Source of the DNA: Alphaproteobacteria bacterium
GTDB lineage: Bacteria; Pseudomonadota; Alphaproteobacteria; UBA9219
DNA length: 64,000 bases
Assembly (NCBI GenBank): GCA_028690155.1
Contig: JAQVBU010000012.1
Span: 3,398 to 67,397 of the forward strand
Reading direction: 5' to 3'
Part shown: in pieces, positions 16,062-26,571 of the stretch
Layout: every line of letters begins with the position of its first letter
How positions within the stretch are numbered: the stretch's first letter is position 1
The notes under the pieces: model-generated
What the model saw: the letters and a program-made list of their open reading frames with translations, nothing else
Database searches by the model: none
What the model was told of the DNA's origin: nothing
Translations under genes and position numbers: made by a program

Positions 16062-16919
16062 TTAACACGCCCGGGTCAGGGCGACGACGAGGTCTTCGGC
16101 GGGAATGGACTGGTCCATCTCGCGCGAGGGGGTGTCGGATTTGGGTTTGCCGACGACTTTGGCCGGAACGCCTGCCACGGTGGTATGAGGCGGAACCTCG
16201 CTAAGAACGACACTTCCCGCCGCCACGCTCGATCCTTCGCCAATTTTGATGTTGCCCAAAATTTTGGCGCCGGCGCCGATCATGACGCCCCGGCCGATTT
16301 TGGGGTGCCGATCGCCGCGTTCCTTGCCCGTGCCGCCCAGCGTGGTGCCGTGGAGCATGGAGACATTGTCTTCGACGACAGCGGTTTCGCCAATCACGAT
16401 ATTATGCGCGTGATCCAACATGATGCCTTTGCCGATTTGCGCGGCGGGGTGGATGTCGACGCTGTAAAGAACGCTGCTTCGGTTTTGAAGGTACAGGGCC
16501 GTATCGTGCCGGTTGTTTTCCCAGAACCAGTGGGCGAGGCGGTGAGTCTGAAGGGCGTGGAATCCCTTAAAATGCATGAAGGGATAAAGAATGTTCGTTG
16601 CGGCGGGGTCGCGTTCGGTCACGGCGATAAGATCGGCGGCAGCGGCAACCAGAAGAGACGGATCTTTTTTATAAATGTCGCAAAAAAGGGACGCGAGCTT
16701 GCGAGAAGAACCGTACGCAACAATTTGTTCGCGCGAAAGAATCCGAGCAAGACTGGCATCGAAGGAAGAGGCCTTCAAAACCGTTTTTTGTGTCAGGCGC
16801 TTCAGAAAAGCATCCTGACGCGCAACGGTTTCGGCCGAGGTGCGTATCAGCTGCCAAACGCGATCGACAAGGGCGCGATCCTGTTCGGATAAGGTATGAT
16901 TGAGTGACGTTTTTTTCAT
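16062..16919 (-). CDS. cysE: Serine O-acetyltransferase
   Basis: Transfers acetyl from acetyl-CoA to serine, the first step of cysteine synthesis. An alpha-helical N-terminal domain (residues 1-140) contains AFHALQTHRLAHWFW. A left-handed beta-helix of hexapeptide repeats follows, including HPAAQIGKGIMLDHAHNIVIG, where the His-Asp-His catalytic group sits, then GDRHPKIGRGVMIGAGAKI. Start taken at ATG 16919 (285 aa, close to the E. coli 273); ATG 16931 is nearly as good, and the frame stays open to 17057 without a good ribosome site. It is probably feedback-inhibited by cysteine, as in the family. Confidence 0.92.
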   Translation of the reverse strand: MKKTSLNHTLSEQDRALVDRVWQLIRTSAETVARQDAFLKRLTQKTVLKASSFDASLARILSREQIVAYGSSRKLASLFCDIYKKDPSLLVAAAADLIAVTERDPAATNILYPFMHFKGFHALQTHRLAHWFWENNRHDTALYLQNRSSVLYSVDIHPAAQIGKGIMLDHAHNIVIGETAVVEDNVSMLHGTTLGGTGKERGDRHPKIGRGVMIGAGAKILGNIKIGEGSSVAAGSVVLSEVPPHTTVAGVPAKVVGKPKSDTPSREMDQSIPAEDLVVALTRAC

Positions 16920-17115
16920 CGTGTTTCCCATGTGTTCGCTTGTTAACAAAGGCGTTTTGCCAATTTCCTCGCAAACAAGGCCTGCGAGAGGCTCAACGAA
17001 AGCGTCAACAGCGACATAAAAACATGGGAACCTTCCTTGAAAAGCATAATGGACCATTACGGTATTGATTTAGTCCGCGCCCGTCAAGTAAAGCTTCAAC
17101 TTACAGGGCAGATAG

Positions 17116-19215
<2,100 letters not shown>

Positions 19216-19269
19216 AGCGTTTGCGGTTTTGTCTTGGGACCGTTTTTTAAGAGAGTAGGGAGAGAATCT

Positions 19270-20295
19270 TTGGTTCTTGACGGAGAAATTTATCAGGCGG
19301 ACCTTTGGTCAAAGCAAGCTCTTGAGCGATTGCTACGTGACGGACTTCCTCCGACACCGCGCAACTATGCTGTTTGCTATGAGTATATGTCGGGCCGCAA
19401 TTTTGCTTTGACCCAAGCTTTCGACAAAGCGTCGGCAAACGGCAAACTGACGCAACAGCAGTGCGACGAGATTTATTACAAGTACGTTCTTTTCGACGAC
19501 GAGAAAGCCTTCCTCCAAGAGGCGGACAGGACCATTTCGGCCGAGCTTGAAAAGGTTCTGAAACTGTTGAGCCAGTCGGCTAAGGAGACCGGTCATTTCG
19601 GCGAAGATTTGGATACGTTCTCCGGGAAGTTGTCTTCTGCCCCGTCGCTTGAGACCCTGCGGGACGCGGTTTGCAAGATGGCCGAAGAGACCCAATTCGT
19701 CGTGGCGCAAAACGCCAAGCTTCAGGAAGAACTGGCCGAGACGTCGGAGCAACTGACCCTTGTGCGCAGCGACGTCGACCGTGCGCATCGCGAGGCACAG
19801 ATCGACGCCTTGACGGAGGTCGGAAACCGGAAGTTCTTCGATGCCGAGATTGGTCGGCTTCTGACGGATGTGCGGGAAAACGGAACGACGGTTTCCTTAC
19901 TGATGGTGGACATCGACTGGTTCAAAAAATTCAACGATCGGCATGGCCATCTTGTTGGCGATCAGGTTTTGCGCCTTGTGGCTAAAACGCTGGTCGAGAA
20001 TTTAAAGGGGCGTGATATCATTGCGCGGTACGGAGGCGAAGAGTTTGTGATCCTTCTTCCCGACACACGGGTTGAGGACGCTGAGCGTGTGGCCGAGCAT
20101 TTGCGCGTGAGCCTTGCGACCAAACAGATTACAAAGCGTGGCTCGAATGAGGTCGTTGGCGCGGTGACGATTTCGATCGGTGTTTCCGAATATAAGCTCG
20201 GGGACGAGGGCGAGGCGCTTGTGGCGCGCGCGGATAAAGCCTTATACGAAGCCAAACAAACGGGACGCAATCGTGTTGTTGCCATAAGGGCATAA
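19270..20295 (+). CDS. Diguanylate cyclase (GGDEF domain)
   Basis: Makes cyclic di-GMP from two GTP. The N-terminal 180 residues are helical and soluble, with a predicted coiled coil just before the catalytic domain. The GGDEF domain (about 180-340) has the RYGGEEF active-site motif and an intact metal Asp (MVDIDWFKKFND). The inhibitory I-site, R-x-x-D before the motif, reads K-G-R-D, so product inhibition may be weakened. Start: TTG 19270 has GGGAGAG 5 nt upstream; a TTG at 19234 lacks a site. There is no membrane segment, so it is cytoplasmic. It lies 54 bp after ligA. Confidence 0.88.
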   Translation: MVLDGEIYQADLWSKQALERLLRDGLPPTPRNYAVCYEYMSGRNFALTQAFDKASANGKLTQQQCDEIYYKYVLFDDEKAFLQEADRTISAELEKVLKLLSQSAKETGHFGEDLDTFSGKLSSAPSLETLRDAVCKMAEETQFVVAQNAKLQEELAETSEQLTLVRSDVDRAHREAQIDALTEVGNRKFFDAEIGRLLTDVRENGTTVSLLMVDIDWFKKFNDRHGHLVGDQVLRLVAKTLVENLKGRDIIARYGGEEFVILLPDTRVEDAERVAEHLRVSLATKQITKRGSNEVVGAVTISIGVSEYKLGDEGEALVARADKALYEAKQTGRNRVVAIRA

Positions 20296-20307
20296 AGGGG
20301 AAGAGAC

Positions 20308-21060
20308 GTGCTCAATCGTCTTTGTTATCCATGTCCTGTATGCGCTCATGACAGCCGCCCTTTCGATGTTGTCGATTTCAACAAATCGTGCCTTGAACAG
20401 CATGGAACGGCGCTGCCGTTATCAGGAGAGCCCGTTTATTATTTTTTCTGTCCGACCTGCGGCTTTACCTTTGCGCCCGAACTTTGTGCGTGGCCTTGGG
20501 AGATTTTTGAGAGAAAGATTTATAATGAAGACTATGCTGCGGTCGACCCCAGTTTTCGGATGAAAAGGCCTCATCAAAATCATGAAATTTTGACAGGTTT
20601 GTTTTCAAAGTCCAAAGGACGGATACGTCATCTCGATTTTGGGGGCGGAAACGGCTTTCTTTCGAAGCTTCTTAAAGAGTCGGGATGGGATACCCAATCG
20701 TATGACCCCGTCCTTGATAAAGGCGTTCGTCCAGAGGATCTTGGGCAGTTTGATCTTGTTACGGCCTTTGAGGTTTTTGAGCATGTCCCCGATGTCAACG
20801 AGCTTATGGGCCGTTTGAAGGCGTTGTTGAAGCCCTCCGGTCTTATTTATTTTTCGACGATGCTGTCCGACCGGGATATTGTGCCGGGGAAACGGTTGAC
20901 ATGGTGGTACGTTGCGCCCAGAAATGGGCATATCAGTCTTTTTTCGATGAAGAGCTTGGCCGTGCTTGCCGGAAAATTCGATCTTAACTACAAGCCTCAG
21001 GATAACCGGGCCCATTTTTTGTGGTCGTCGTTGCCTGATTGGGCGGCGGGCGTTGTCTGA
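20308..21060 (+). CDS. Class I SAM-dependent methyltransferase with N-terminal zinc ribbon
   Basis: 250 aa. Residues 1-55 hold two CxxC pairs (CPVC and CPTC), forming a zinc ribbon. A Rossmann methyltransferase follows, with motif I HLDFGGGNGFLSKLL near residue 110 and an FDLVTAFEVFEHVPDVNEL segment near 150, typical of Methyltransf_11/23 families. The substrate is unknown; such zinc-ribbon methyltransferases often lie with sugar or natural-product genes, which are absent here. Start GTG 20308 has an AAAGGGGAAGAG site. The stop overlaps the helicase start by one base (TGATG), indicating coupling. Confidence 0.8.
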   Translation: MLNRLCYPCPVCAHDSRPFDVVDFNKSCLEQHGTALPLSGEPVYYFFCPTCGFTFAPELCAWPWEIFERKIYNEDYAAVDPSFRMKRPHQNHEILTGLFSKSKGRIRHLDFGGGNGFLSKLLKESGWDTQSYDPVLDKGVRPEDLGQFDLVTAFEVFEHVPDVNELMGRLKALLKPSGLIYFSTMLSDRDIVPGKRLTWWYVAPRNGHISLFSMKSLAVLAGKFDLNYKPQDNRAHFLWSSLPDWAAGVV

Positions 21061-23330
21061 TGGCGGAAAACATATTGACGACCGTTGCGGAAAATCCTTC
21101 GCCCCCGACTTATCTCGATGCCTTGAACCCGGCCCAGCGCGCGGCGGTTGAGGCCTTAGACGGTCCCGTCCTTGTTCTTGCGGGGGCGGGGACAGGGAAG
21201 ACGCGTGTGCTGACAACAAGGCTTGTGCATCTTTTGGCGACGGGGCGCGCGTTGCCCTCGCAGATTTTGGCCGTGACCTTTACGAACAAAGCGGCGACCG
21301 AGGTCCGCGCGCGTGTGGCGGCGATGTTGGGCCGGTCGGTCGAAGGCTGGTTTTTGGGCACGTTCCATGCTCTTGCCGCGCGGCTTTTACGCCCTCATGC
21401 CGAACGGGTGGGGTTAAAGCCCAACTTTACGATTCTGGACGAGGACGACCAACTTCGGCTCGTTAAACAGCTTTTACAGGCCGAAAACATCGACGATAAA
21501 AAAAATCCTCCGCGAGAAGCCTTGGCTTTTATCAGCCGGTGGAAGGATCGAGGCCTTTGTCCGTCCGACGTTTCGCAGGAAAAGTCCTCGTTTGCCGGCG
21601 GCAAAATGCCCAAACTCTATGCGGCGTATCAGGAGCGTTTGTTGGCCTTGAATGCCTGCGATTTTGGGGATCTTTTGTTGCATCATCTGACCATCCTGAA
21701 ATCGCATCCGGATATTTTGGCCGAAGCCCATCGTCGATTTCATTTCATTCTTGTGGACGAATACCAAGACACGAACACGGCCCAATATTTGTGGCTTCGG
21801 CTTTTGGCGCGCGGCCACCGAAACATTTGCTGCGTGGGCGACGAGGATCAGTCCATTTACGGATGGCGCGGCGCGGAGGTCGGAAACATTCTGCGCTTCA
21901 GCGACGATTTTCCCGGTGCGACGGTCATACGCCTTGAACAGAATTACCGTTCGACGGGGCACATTCTCGCGGCCGCGTCGCATTTGATCGCCCACAACAC
22001 CATGCGGTTGGGCAAAACGTTGTGGTCGTCGGCCGAACAGGGCGAGCCTGTGCGCGTTCAGGTTTTGTGGGACGGTCAGGAAGAAGCGCGCTGGATTGCG
22101 GACGAGATCGAGGATTTTCAGCGCAAGGGCGTATCGCTGAACGCGATCGCCATCATGGTGCGGGCCGGGTTTCAGACGCGTGCGTTCGAAGAGCGTTTTA
22201 TCCAGGTTGGTCTGCCGTACCGGGTTCTTGTCGGCGCGCGGTTTTACGAAAGGGCGGAAATCCGCGACGCGTTGGCCTATCTGCGTCTTCTTGTAACGCC
22301 TGAAGACGACTTGGCCTTCGAGCGCATTATCAACGTGCCCAAACGGGGTGTCGGCCCGGCGGCGCTTCAGCAGGTGCATGCGTTCGCGCGCGCCGAGAAG
22401 ATTTCGCTTATGGAGGCATCGGCGCGTCTTGTTGAAACGGACGAACTGAAGCCAAAGCTTCGGCAAACGCTCCGCCTTTTCGTCGAAGGGTTCGTGCGGT
22501 GGCGTTCCGCGCTCCAGAATCTTCCGCATGCCGAGGTGGCGCAAATCGTGCTCGACGATTCGGGCTATACCGGCATGTGGCAAGCGGATAAATCACCTGA
22601 AGCGCCGGGGCGGCTTGAAAACCTAAAGGAATTGATCGGCGCGATGGCCGAATTCGATACGCTGCCTGCGTTTTTGGAGCATGTCAGTCTTGTTCTTGAA
22701 GTCACCGAAAACACACAGGCTGAGCAAGTCAGTCTCATGACGTTGCACGGCGCCAAAGGACTCGAATTTTCGATCGTTTTTCTTCCGGGATGGGAGGAAG
22801 AAATTTTTCCTTCCCGCCGGGCGCTTGATGAAAACGGAACGGCGGGACTTGAAGAGGAGCGCCGTCTTGCCTATGTCGGAATCACGCGGGCGAAGGAACG
22901 CGCCGTCATATCCTGCGTGACGAGGCGGTTTCTTTATGGAAGCTGGGTCAATGCGCTTCCGTCACGTTTTTTGGACGAGCTTCCGGATCAGCATGTTTTG
23001 CGCGCGTCGACGGTGGGCAACGGCATCGTGATGGGCGGAGGCGGTTACCAAAGGGATAATACTAAGGCGGAACGTATTCCGCCTTTGTGGGAGCAGCTTC
23101 GGGCGGGACGGTCGCTATCCAGAAGGAAGGGAGCCTTTCAGATCGAAGGGCGCGCGGTTGAGGTTTCGTCGCCGCATAAGCCGGATGGATTCCATGTAGG
23201 CGACCATGTCGTTCATGGAAAATTCGGTAAGGGGGTTGTGCGCCGGGTTGAAAACGACAAACTTGAAGTGCTTTTCGAACGCAAGGGCGCGTTGAAGGTT
23301 CTGGCCCGATTCGTATCAAAAGAAGGCTAA
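21060..23330 (+). CDS. uvrD: ATP-dependent DNA helicase, UvrD/PcrA type
   Basis: Superfamily 1A 3'-5' helicase for excision and mismatch repair and for removing recombinase or RNA polymerase. Motifs: Q motif LNPAQRAAV; Walker A AGAGTGKT near residue 45; motif Ia TFTNKAATEV; motif II VDEYQDTN near 240; motif III GDEDQSIYGWRGA; motif IV RLEQNYRST; motif V TLHGAKGLEF; motif VI EERRLAYVGITRAKE. The C-terminal 60 residues (VGDHVVHGKFGKGVVRRV) form the Tudor-like PcrA/UvrD domain that contacts RNA polymerase. ATG 21060 overlaps the methyltransferase stop; 756 aa. Confidence 0.94.
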   Translation: MAENILTTVAENPSPPTYLDALNPAQRAAVEALDGPVLVLAGAGTGKTRVLTTRLVHLLATGRALPSQILAVTFTNKAATEVRARVAAMLGRSVEGWFLGTFHALAARLLRPHAERVGLKPNFTILDEDDQLRLVKQLLQAENIDDKKNPPREALAFISRWKDRGLCPSDVSQEKSSFAGGKMPKLYAAYQERLLALNACDFGDLLLHHLTILKSHPDILAEAHRRFHFILVDEYQDTNTAQYLWLRLLARGHRNICCVGDEDQSIYGWRGAEVGNILRFSDDFPGATVIRLEQNYRSTGHILAAASHLIAHNTMRLGKTLWSSAEQGEPVRVQVLWDGQEEARWIADEIEDFQRKGVSLNAIAIMVRAGFQTRAFEERFIQVGLPYRVLVGARFYERAEIRDALAYLRLLVTPEDDLAFERIINVPKRGVGPAALQQVHAFARAEKISLMEASARLVETDELKPKLRQTLRLFVEGFVRWRSALQNLPHAEVAQIVLDDSGYTGMWQADKSPEAPGRLENLKELIGAMAEFDTLPAFLEHVSLVLEVTENTQAEQVSLMTLHGAKGLEFSIVFLPGWEEEIFPSRRALDENGTAGLEEERRLAYVGITRAKERAVISCVTRRFLYGSWVNALPSRFLDELPDQHVLRASTVGNGIVMGGGGYQRDNTKAERIPPLWEQLRAGRSLSRRKGAFQIEGRAVEVSSPHKPDGFHVGDHVVHGKFGKGVVRRVENDKLEVLFERKGALKVLARFVSKEG

Positions 23331-23505
23331 AAACAATCTGAAAATTAAGCATATTCTTCTTTTGTTTTTGAAAAAAACAAAGGCCTTGCATCCAATAAGA
23401 TGAAACAAAAAACGGCGCTTGAAACAAAACAAGGGCCTCTCTAAGATTAACAATATATTATTTCTGTATGGGCCCATTTGATACCGATTTGGTCGGGGGG
23501 ATTTT

Positions 23506-24816
23506 ATGAAAAACAGCGTGTCGCCCCAAGAATTAAAAGATAACTACCTGCGTTATCTTCCGTTTTATCTTTCGTTGATGAACTTGTTTCTGACGGCGAA
23601 GAAGGACAACAAAGATTTTGTGGGCCTCCTTGACGACGAGCAGTTTATCGCTTTTCTGGAAATGATCGGCTTCTGGACGTCCAATGAAGCATCGACATTC
23701 CGCCGCGTCGTTCAGAATCCTGAAGGGAGCGAGGCGGTTAAGAACTTTATGGAACCGCAAGCCTACAAGGATCTTTGTGCTGTTTCAAAGGAAGATCATA
23801 ACGCTTTTGGGGCGATGCTTGCGCTTTATGCCGATAATAAAGCGGCCGTTCAGTCAGGCCTTCATGCCGATCATCAATCGGTTGTTCAGCCTGGGCTTCT
23901 TTATCGTTGGAAAGGCGCGGCAATGGAAATTGCCACAAGTGCCGCCTTGGGTATGACGGTTAGCGCGGTGGCGCGTTATGGCCTGACGATGGCCGTGGGA
24001 AGCGCGGCTCTTCCTCTTGTTGCCGTGTCGGCGGTTGGCGGGGCTGCGGCCGGTGGGGCGGTGGCGGCGTATCGGACACATAAAGAGAATGCGCGTCTTA
24101 ACGAGGAAGAAAAAGACTATCAAAAGAAGAACGGCCGTTCGTTAACGGGCGATTTGGTGTCTCATTTCGTTGCCTTGAAGAACGAGCACCGAGAGAAAGA
24201 ACAAAAACTGGCCGAGGCCGTTGGCAAAGCTCCTGACGACAAAGTCAAGGCGGAGATGGAGAAGGCTCTTCTGGCCTTAAGAAAGCACCATGCGGCGCTT
24301 GAGAAAAAGCAGGCGCAGTTGATTGAAAAGAGGACGACCCCGAAAAGCTCTCTTCGCGCTGTCGCGCGTGGGGCGGCTTTGGGCGCTGTTTTCGGCGCCT
24401 TCGGCTTTTTGGTGATGGACGGGATTATCGCTAATTTTACCCCCTCAACGACCGCAGGGGCGGACGTAGTCCCCTCGACTACCGATACAGCTTTATCATC
24501 CACGACAAACGCAACCGCCACAACCACAACGCCTGTGACAAATGTCTACAACATCTACATTGTCGATTGTCGTCACAGCGGTTGTTTTTCGCATGGCCCA
24601 AAACTTTTTTCGTTTGGGGGATCGACGTTTGCTCCTCCTGACGGATGCGGGGGGGGCTATCACCATGGCGGCTATGGTCCCCATCACAGATACAGCTGGC
24701 CCACCCGATGCCCAAGTATTTTTGACGAGAATCACTACAGGTCGTTTACGAGCCACCGGCCATCAGGTTGGCACCCCTCGCACGGTCGCGGCTTTATAAC
24801 CTGTCGCATTGGCTGA
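23506..24816 (+). CDS. Orphan membrane-associated protein with His/Gly/Cys-rich tail
   Basis: Not recognised. 436 aa. The N-terminal 140 residues are soluble and helical. Residues about 145-190 form a long Ala/Gly/Val-rich hydrophobic segment, possibly two membrane helices. A charged coiled-coil stretch follows (about 190-275, rich in Glu and Lys), then a second Ala/Gly hydrophobic segment (about 285-310), a Thr/Ser-rich run, and a 90-residue tail rich in His, Gly, Cys and Pro (for example GGGYHHGGYGPHH). The tail suggests metal binding or an exposed unstructured region. ATG 23506 is 8 nt after a run of six G. It stands alone between uvrD and a convergent gene. Confidence 0.65.
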   Translation: MKNSVSPQELKDNYLRYLPFYLSLMNLFLTAKKDNKDFVGLLDDEQFIAFLEMIGFWTSNEASTFRRVVQNPEGSEAVKNFMEPQAYKDLCAVSKEDHNAFGAMLALYADNKAAVQSGLHADHQSVVQPGLLYRWKGAAMEIATSAALGMTVSAVARYGLTMAVGSAALPLVAVSAVGGAAAGGAVAAYRTHKENARLNEEEKDYQKKNGRSLTGDLVSHFVALKNEHREKEQKLAEAVGKAPDDKVKAEMEKALLALRKHHAALEKKQAQLIEKRTTPKSSLRAVARGAALGAVFGAFGFLVMDGIIANFTPSTTAGADVVPSTTDTALSSTTNATATTTTPVTNVYNIYIVDCRHSGCFSHGPKLFSFGGSTFAPPDGCGGGYHHGGYGPHHRYSWPTRCPSIFDENHYRSFTSHRPSGWHPSHGRGFITCRIG

Positions 24817-24829
24817 TTGACCGGACTTT

Positions 24830-25852
24830 CTAGATTTTTTTCCCTTCTTCAAGGGCGTTTTCGGCTTGCTGGATAAACTCGGCAAAGATGTCCGCGACGG
24901 GTTGGATCTTTTTGACCATACCGACGCTTTGTCCGGCCATGACCGATCCGTTTTCGATGTCGCCTTCGATAACGGCGCGCCGCAAAGCGCCTGCCCAGAA
25001 CTGCTCGATCTCAAGCTGGGCTTGCTCGCGCGTTAAGGCGCCGCTTTCAAAAAGGGCGATAACATCGCGTTGTTTCTTGATAAAATTTTTGCACCCTTCG
25101 TTGACCAACGCGCGCACAGGAATAACGAGGAAGCGTTCGTCAAGTTGGACTGAAGGCACGGCATCTCTTGCGGAGGCGCGGATGAACGCTTGTTTGAAAT
25201 TCGGATGCGCGATGCATTCTTCCGCGCAGACGAAACGCGTTCCCAATTGAACGCCCGCGGCGCCCATAGCTAAATACGAAACCATCATATCGCCGCAGCC
25301 GATGCCCCCCGCGACGAAAACGGGCACGTCATGCAGGAAGGGCAGGATTTCCTGAGCCAGCACGGAGGTGCTGACGGGGCCGATGTGTCCCCCGGCTTCC
25401 ATGCCTTCGATGATTAACGCATCGGTGCCCATGCGCACGAGTTTCTTCCCAAGCGCCAGCGTCGGGGCGAAACAAAGAACCTTGGCGCCGCCGTCTTTGG
25501 CTTTTTTAAGGCATGGGGCCGGTGGAAGGCCTCCGGCAAAGACGATGTGCGAGACGTTTTCTTCTACGCAGACATCGACCAGCGCCTCCAAGGACGGGTG
25601 CATCGTGATCAGGTTAACGCCGAAAGGTTTTTTTGTAAGGGCTTTCGTGGCTTGGATTTCTTTGCGGAGAAGGGGCGGCTCCATCGAACCGCAAGCCAGC
25701 GTTCCGAATCCTCCTTTATTCGATAGGGCGGCGACGAGCGTGTGTTCGGAAATCCAGCTCATCCCTCCGCCCATAATGGCGAAGTCCGAACCGAGAAAGG
25801 CGCAGCCGCGCCCCCATAAGTTTTGAAGAGAGGTGCTTACCATGGAAGACAT
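24830..25852 (-). CDS. Nitronate monooxygenase / FabK-like flavoprotein
   Basis: FMN-dependent TIM-barrel enzyme of the NMO (2-nitropropane dioxygenase)/enoyl-ACP reductase II family, 340 aa. Seen: an N-terminal IMGGGMSWIS with AALSNKGGFGTLACGSM, the central AGGHIGP FMN-phosphate region near residue 165, and VFVAGGIGCGDMMVSYLAMGAAGVQ near 205-230. Whether it oxidises nitronates or reduces enoyl-ACP cannot be settled from sequence. Its first 16 bp overlap the end of the SDR gene; ATG 25843 would shorten the overlap. Third gene of the hpnH-SDR-NMO operon. Confidence 0.85.
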   Translation of the reverse strand: MSSMVSTSLQNLWGRGCAFLGSDFAIMGGGMSWISEHTLVAALSNKGGFGTLACGSMEPPLLRKEIQATKALTKKPFGVNLITMHPSLEALVDVCVEENVSHIVFAGGLPPAPCLKKAKDGGAKVLCFAPTLALGKKLVRMGTDALIIEGMEAGGHIGPVSTSVLAQEILPFLHDVPVFVAGGIGCGDMMVSYLAMGAAGVQLGTRFVCAEECIAHPNFKQAFIRASARDAVPSVQLDERFLVIPVRALVNEGCKNFIKKQRDVIALFESGALTREQAQLEIEQFWAGALRRAVIEGDIENGSVMAGQSVGMVKKIQPVADIFAEFIQQAENALEEGKKI

Positions 25853-26571
25853 TGCCCATCATAGTTGAAGAATTGTCCCGTTTGGTCAAGCGTCAAAGCT
25901 TGAATGACGGTCGCAAGGGATGCGGCGCTTTCTTCAGGCGCTAGGTCGCCATCGGGGCCTCCCATATCGGTTTTGACCCAACCGGGGTGAAGGCAGGCGA
26001 CGATCGTTTTTTGCTTGGCTAGCGTCACAGAGAGGCTCTTTGCGGCCGCATTCAAAGCGGCCTTGCTTGAACGATAAGCCAGATCGCCCTCGCGCCGGAT
26101 TCTTGCGATTGAGCCCATGCAGCTTGAGAGGAAAATGACCTTCGAGGGAACGGTGGCAAGATTTCCGCAAAAAGCTTCGGCGACGAGAATTGGGCCGATG
26201 CTGTTCGTTCGGAAGACGTTCAGCCACGCCTTGGGGTCGATCGAGCCGAAACGTTGCGACGGATCGTTGTCCGAAGCCGTTAAGGAGCCGTCGGCGCCTG
26301 AAAAGACGCCGGCGGCATGAATCAAAAGATCGAGGGCAATGCCGTTAAGTTTTTCTGCCAAGGCGTTAATGCTTGCAGGAACGTCGATATCGATCGTTTC
26401 GATACGAAGCGCGGCTGACTCGTTTGCCAAGGCCAGAAGCTCGGGGGCTTTTTCAGGGGCGCGGCATCCGGCAATGACAGGGCGTCCTTGTGAGAGATAA
26501 CGCTTTGTCAGGGCAAGGCCAAGACCACGACTTGCGCCGACGATGAAAACAGATGAAGTCGTTGTGCTCAT
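25837..26571 (-). CDS. Short-chain dehydrogenase/reductase
   Basis: NAD(P)-dependent oxidoreductase with a Rossmann fold, 244 aa. Seen: cofactor loop GASRGLG near residue 12, the HAAG segment near residue 90, catalytic Ser in FLSSCMGS near 150, and the Tyr/Lys pair in YRSSK near 170. The overall pattern resembles the C-factor/CsgA-like SDR group. The substrate is unknown. Its ATG overlaps the hpnH stop (ATGA) and its end overlaps the NMO-like gene, so it is translated with both. A role next to HpnH in lipid modification is possible but only inferred. Confidence 0.87.
   Translation of the reverse strand: MSTTTSSVFIVGASRGLGLALTKRYLSQGRPVIAGCRAPEKAPELLALANESAALRIETIDIDVPASINALAEKLNGIALDLLIHAAGVFSGADGSLTASDNDPSQRFGSIDPKAWLNVFRTNSIGPILVAEAFCGNLATVPSKVIFLSSCMGSIARIRREGDLAYRSSKAALNAAAKSLSVTLAKQKTIVACLHPGWVKTDMGGPDGDLAPEESAASLATVIQALTLDQTGQFFNYDGQCLPW

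Noticed and set aside
21474..22583. 369-aa minus-strand ORF opposite uvrD
   Set aside because: Shadow frame; the helicase motifs on the plus strand cover the region.
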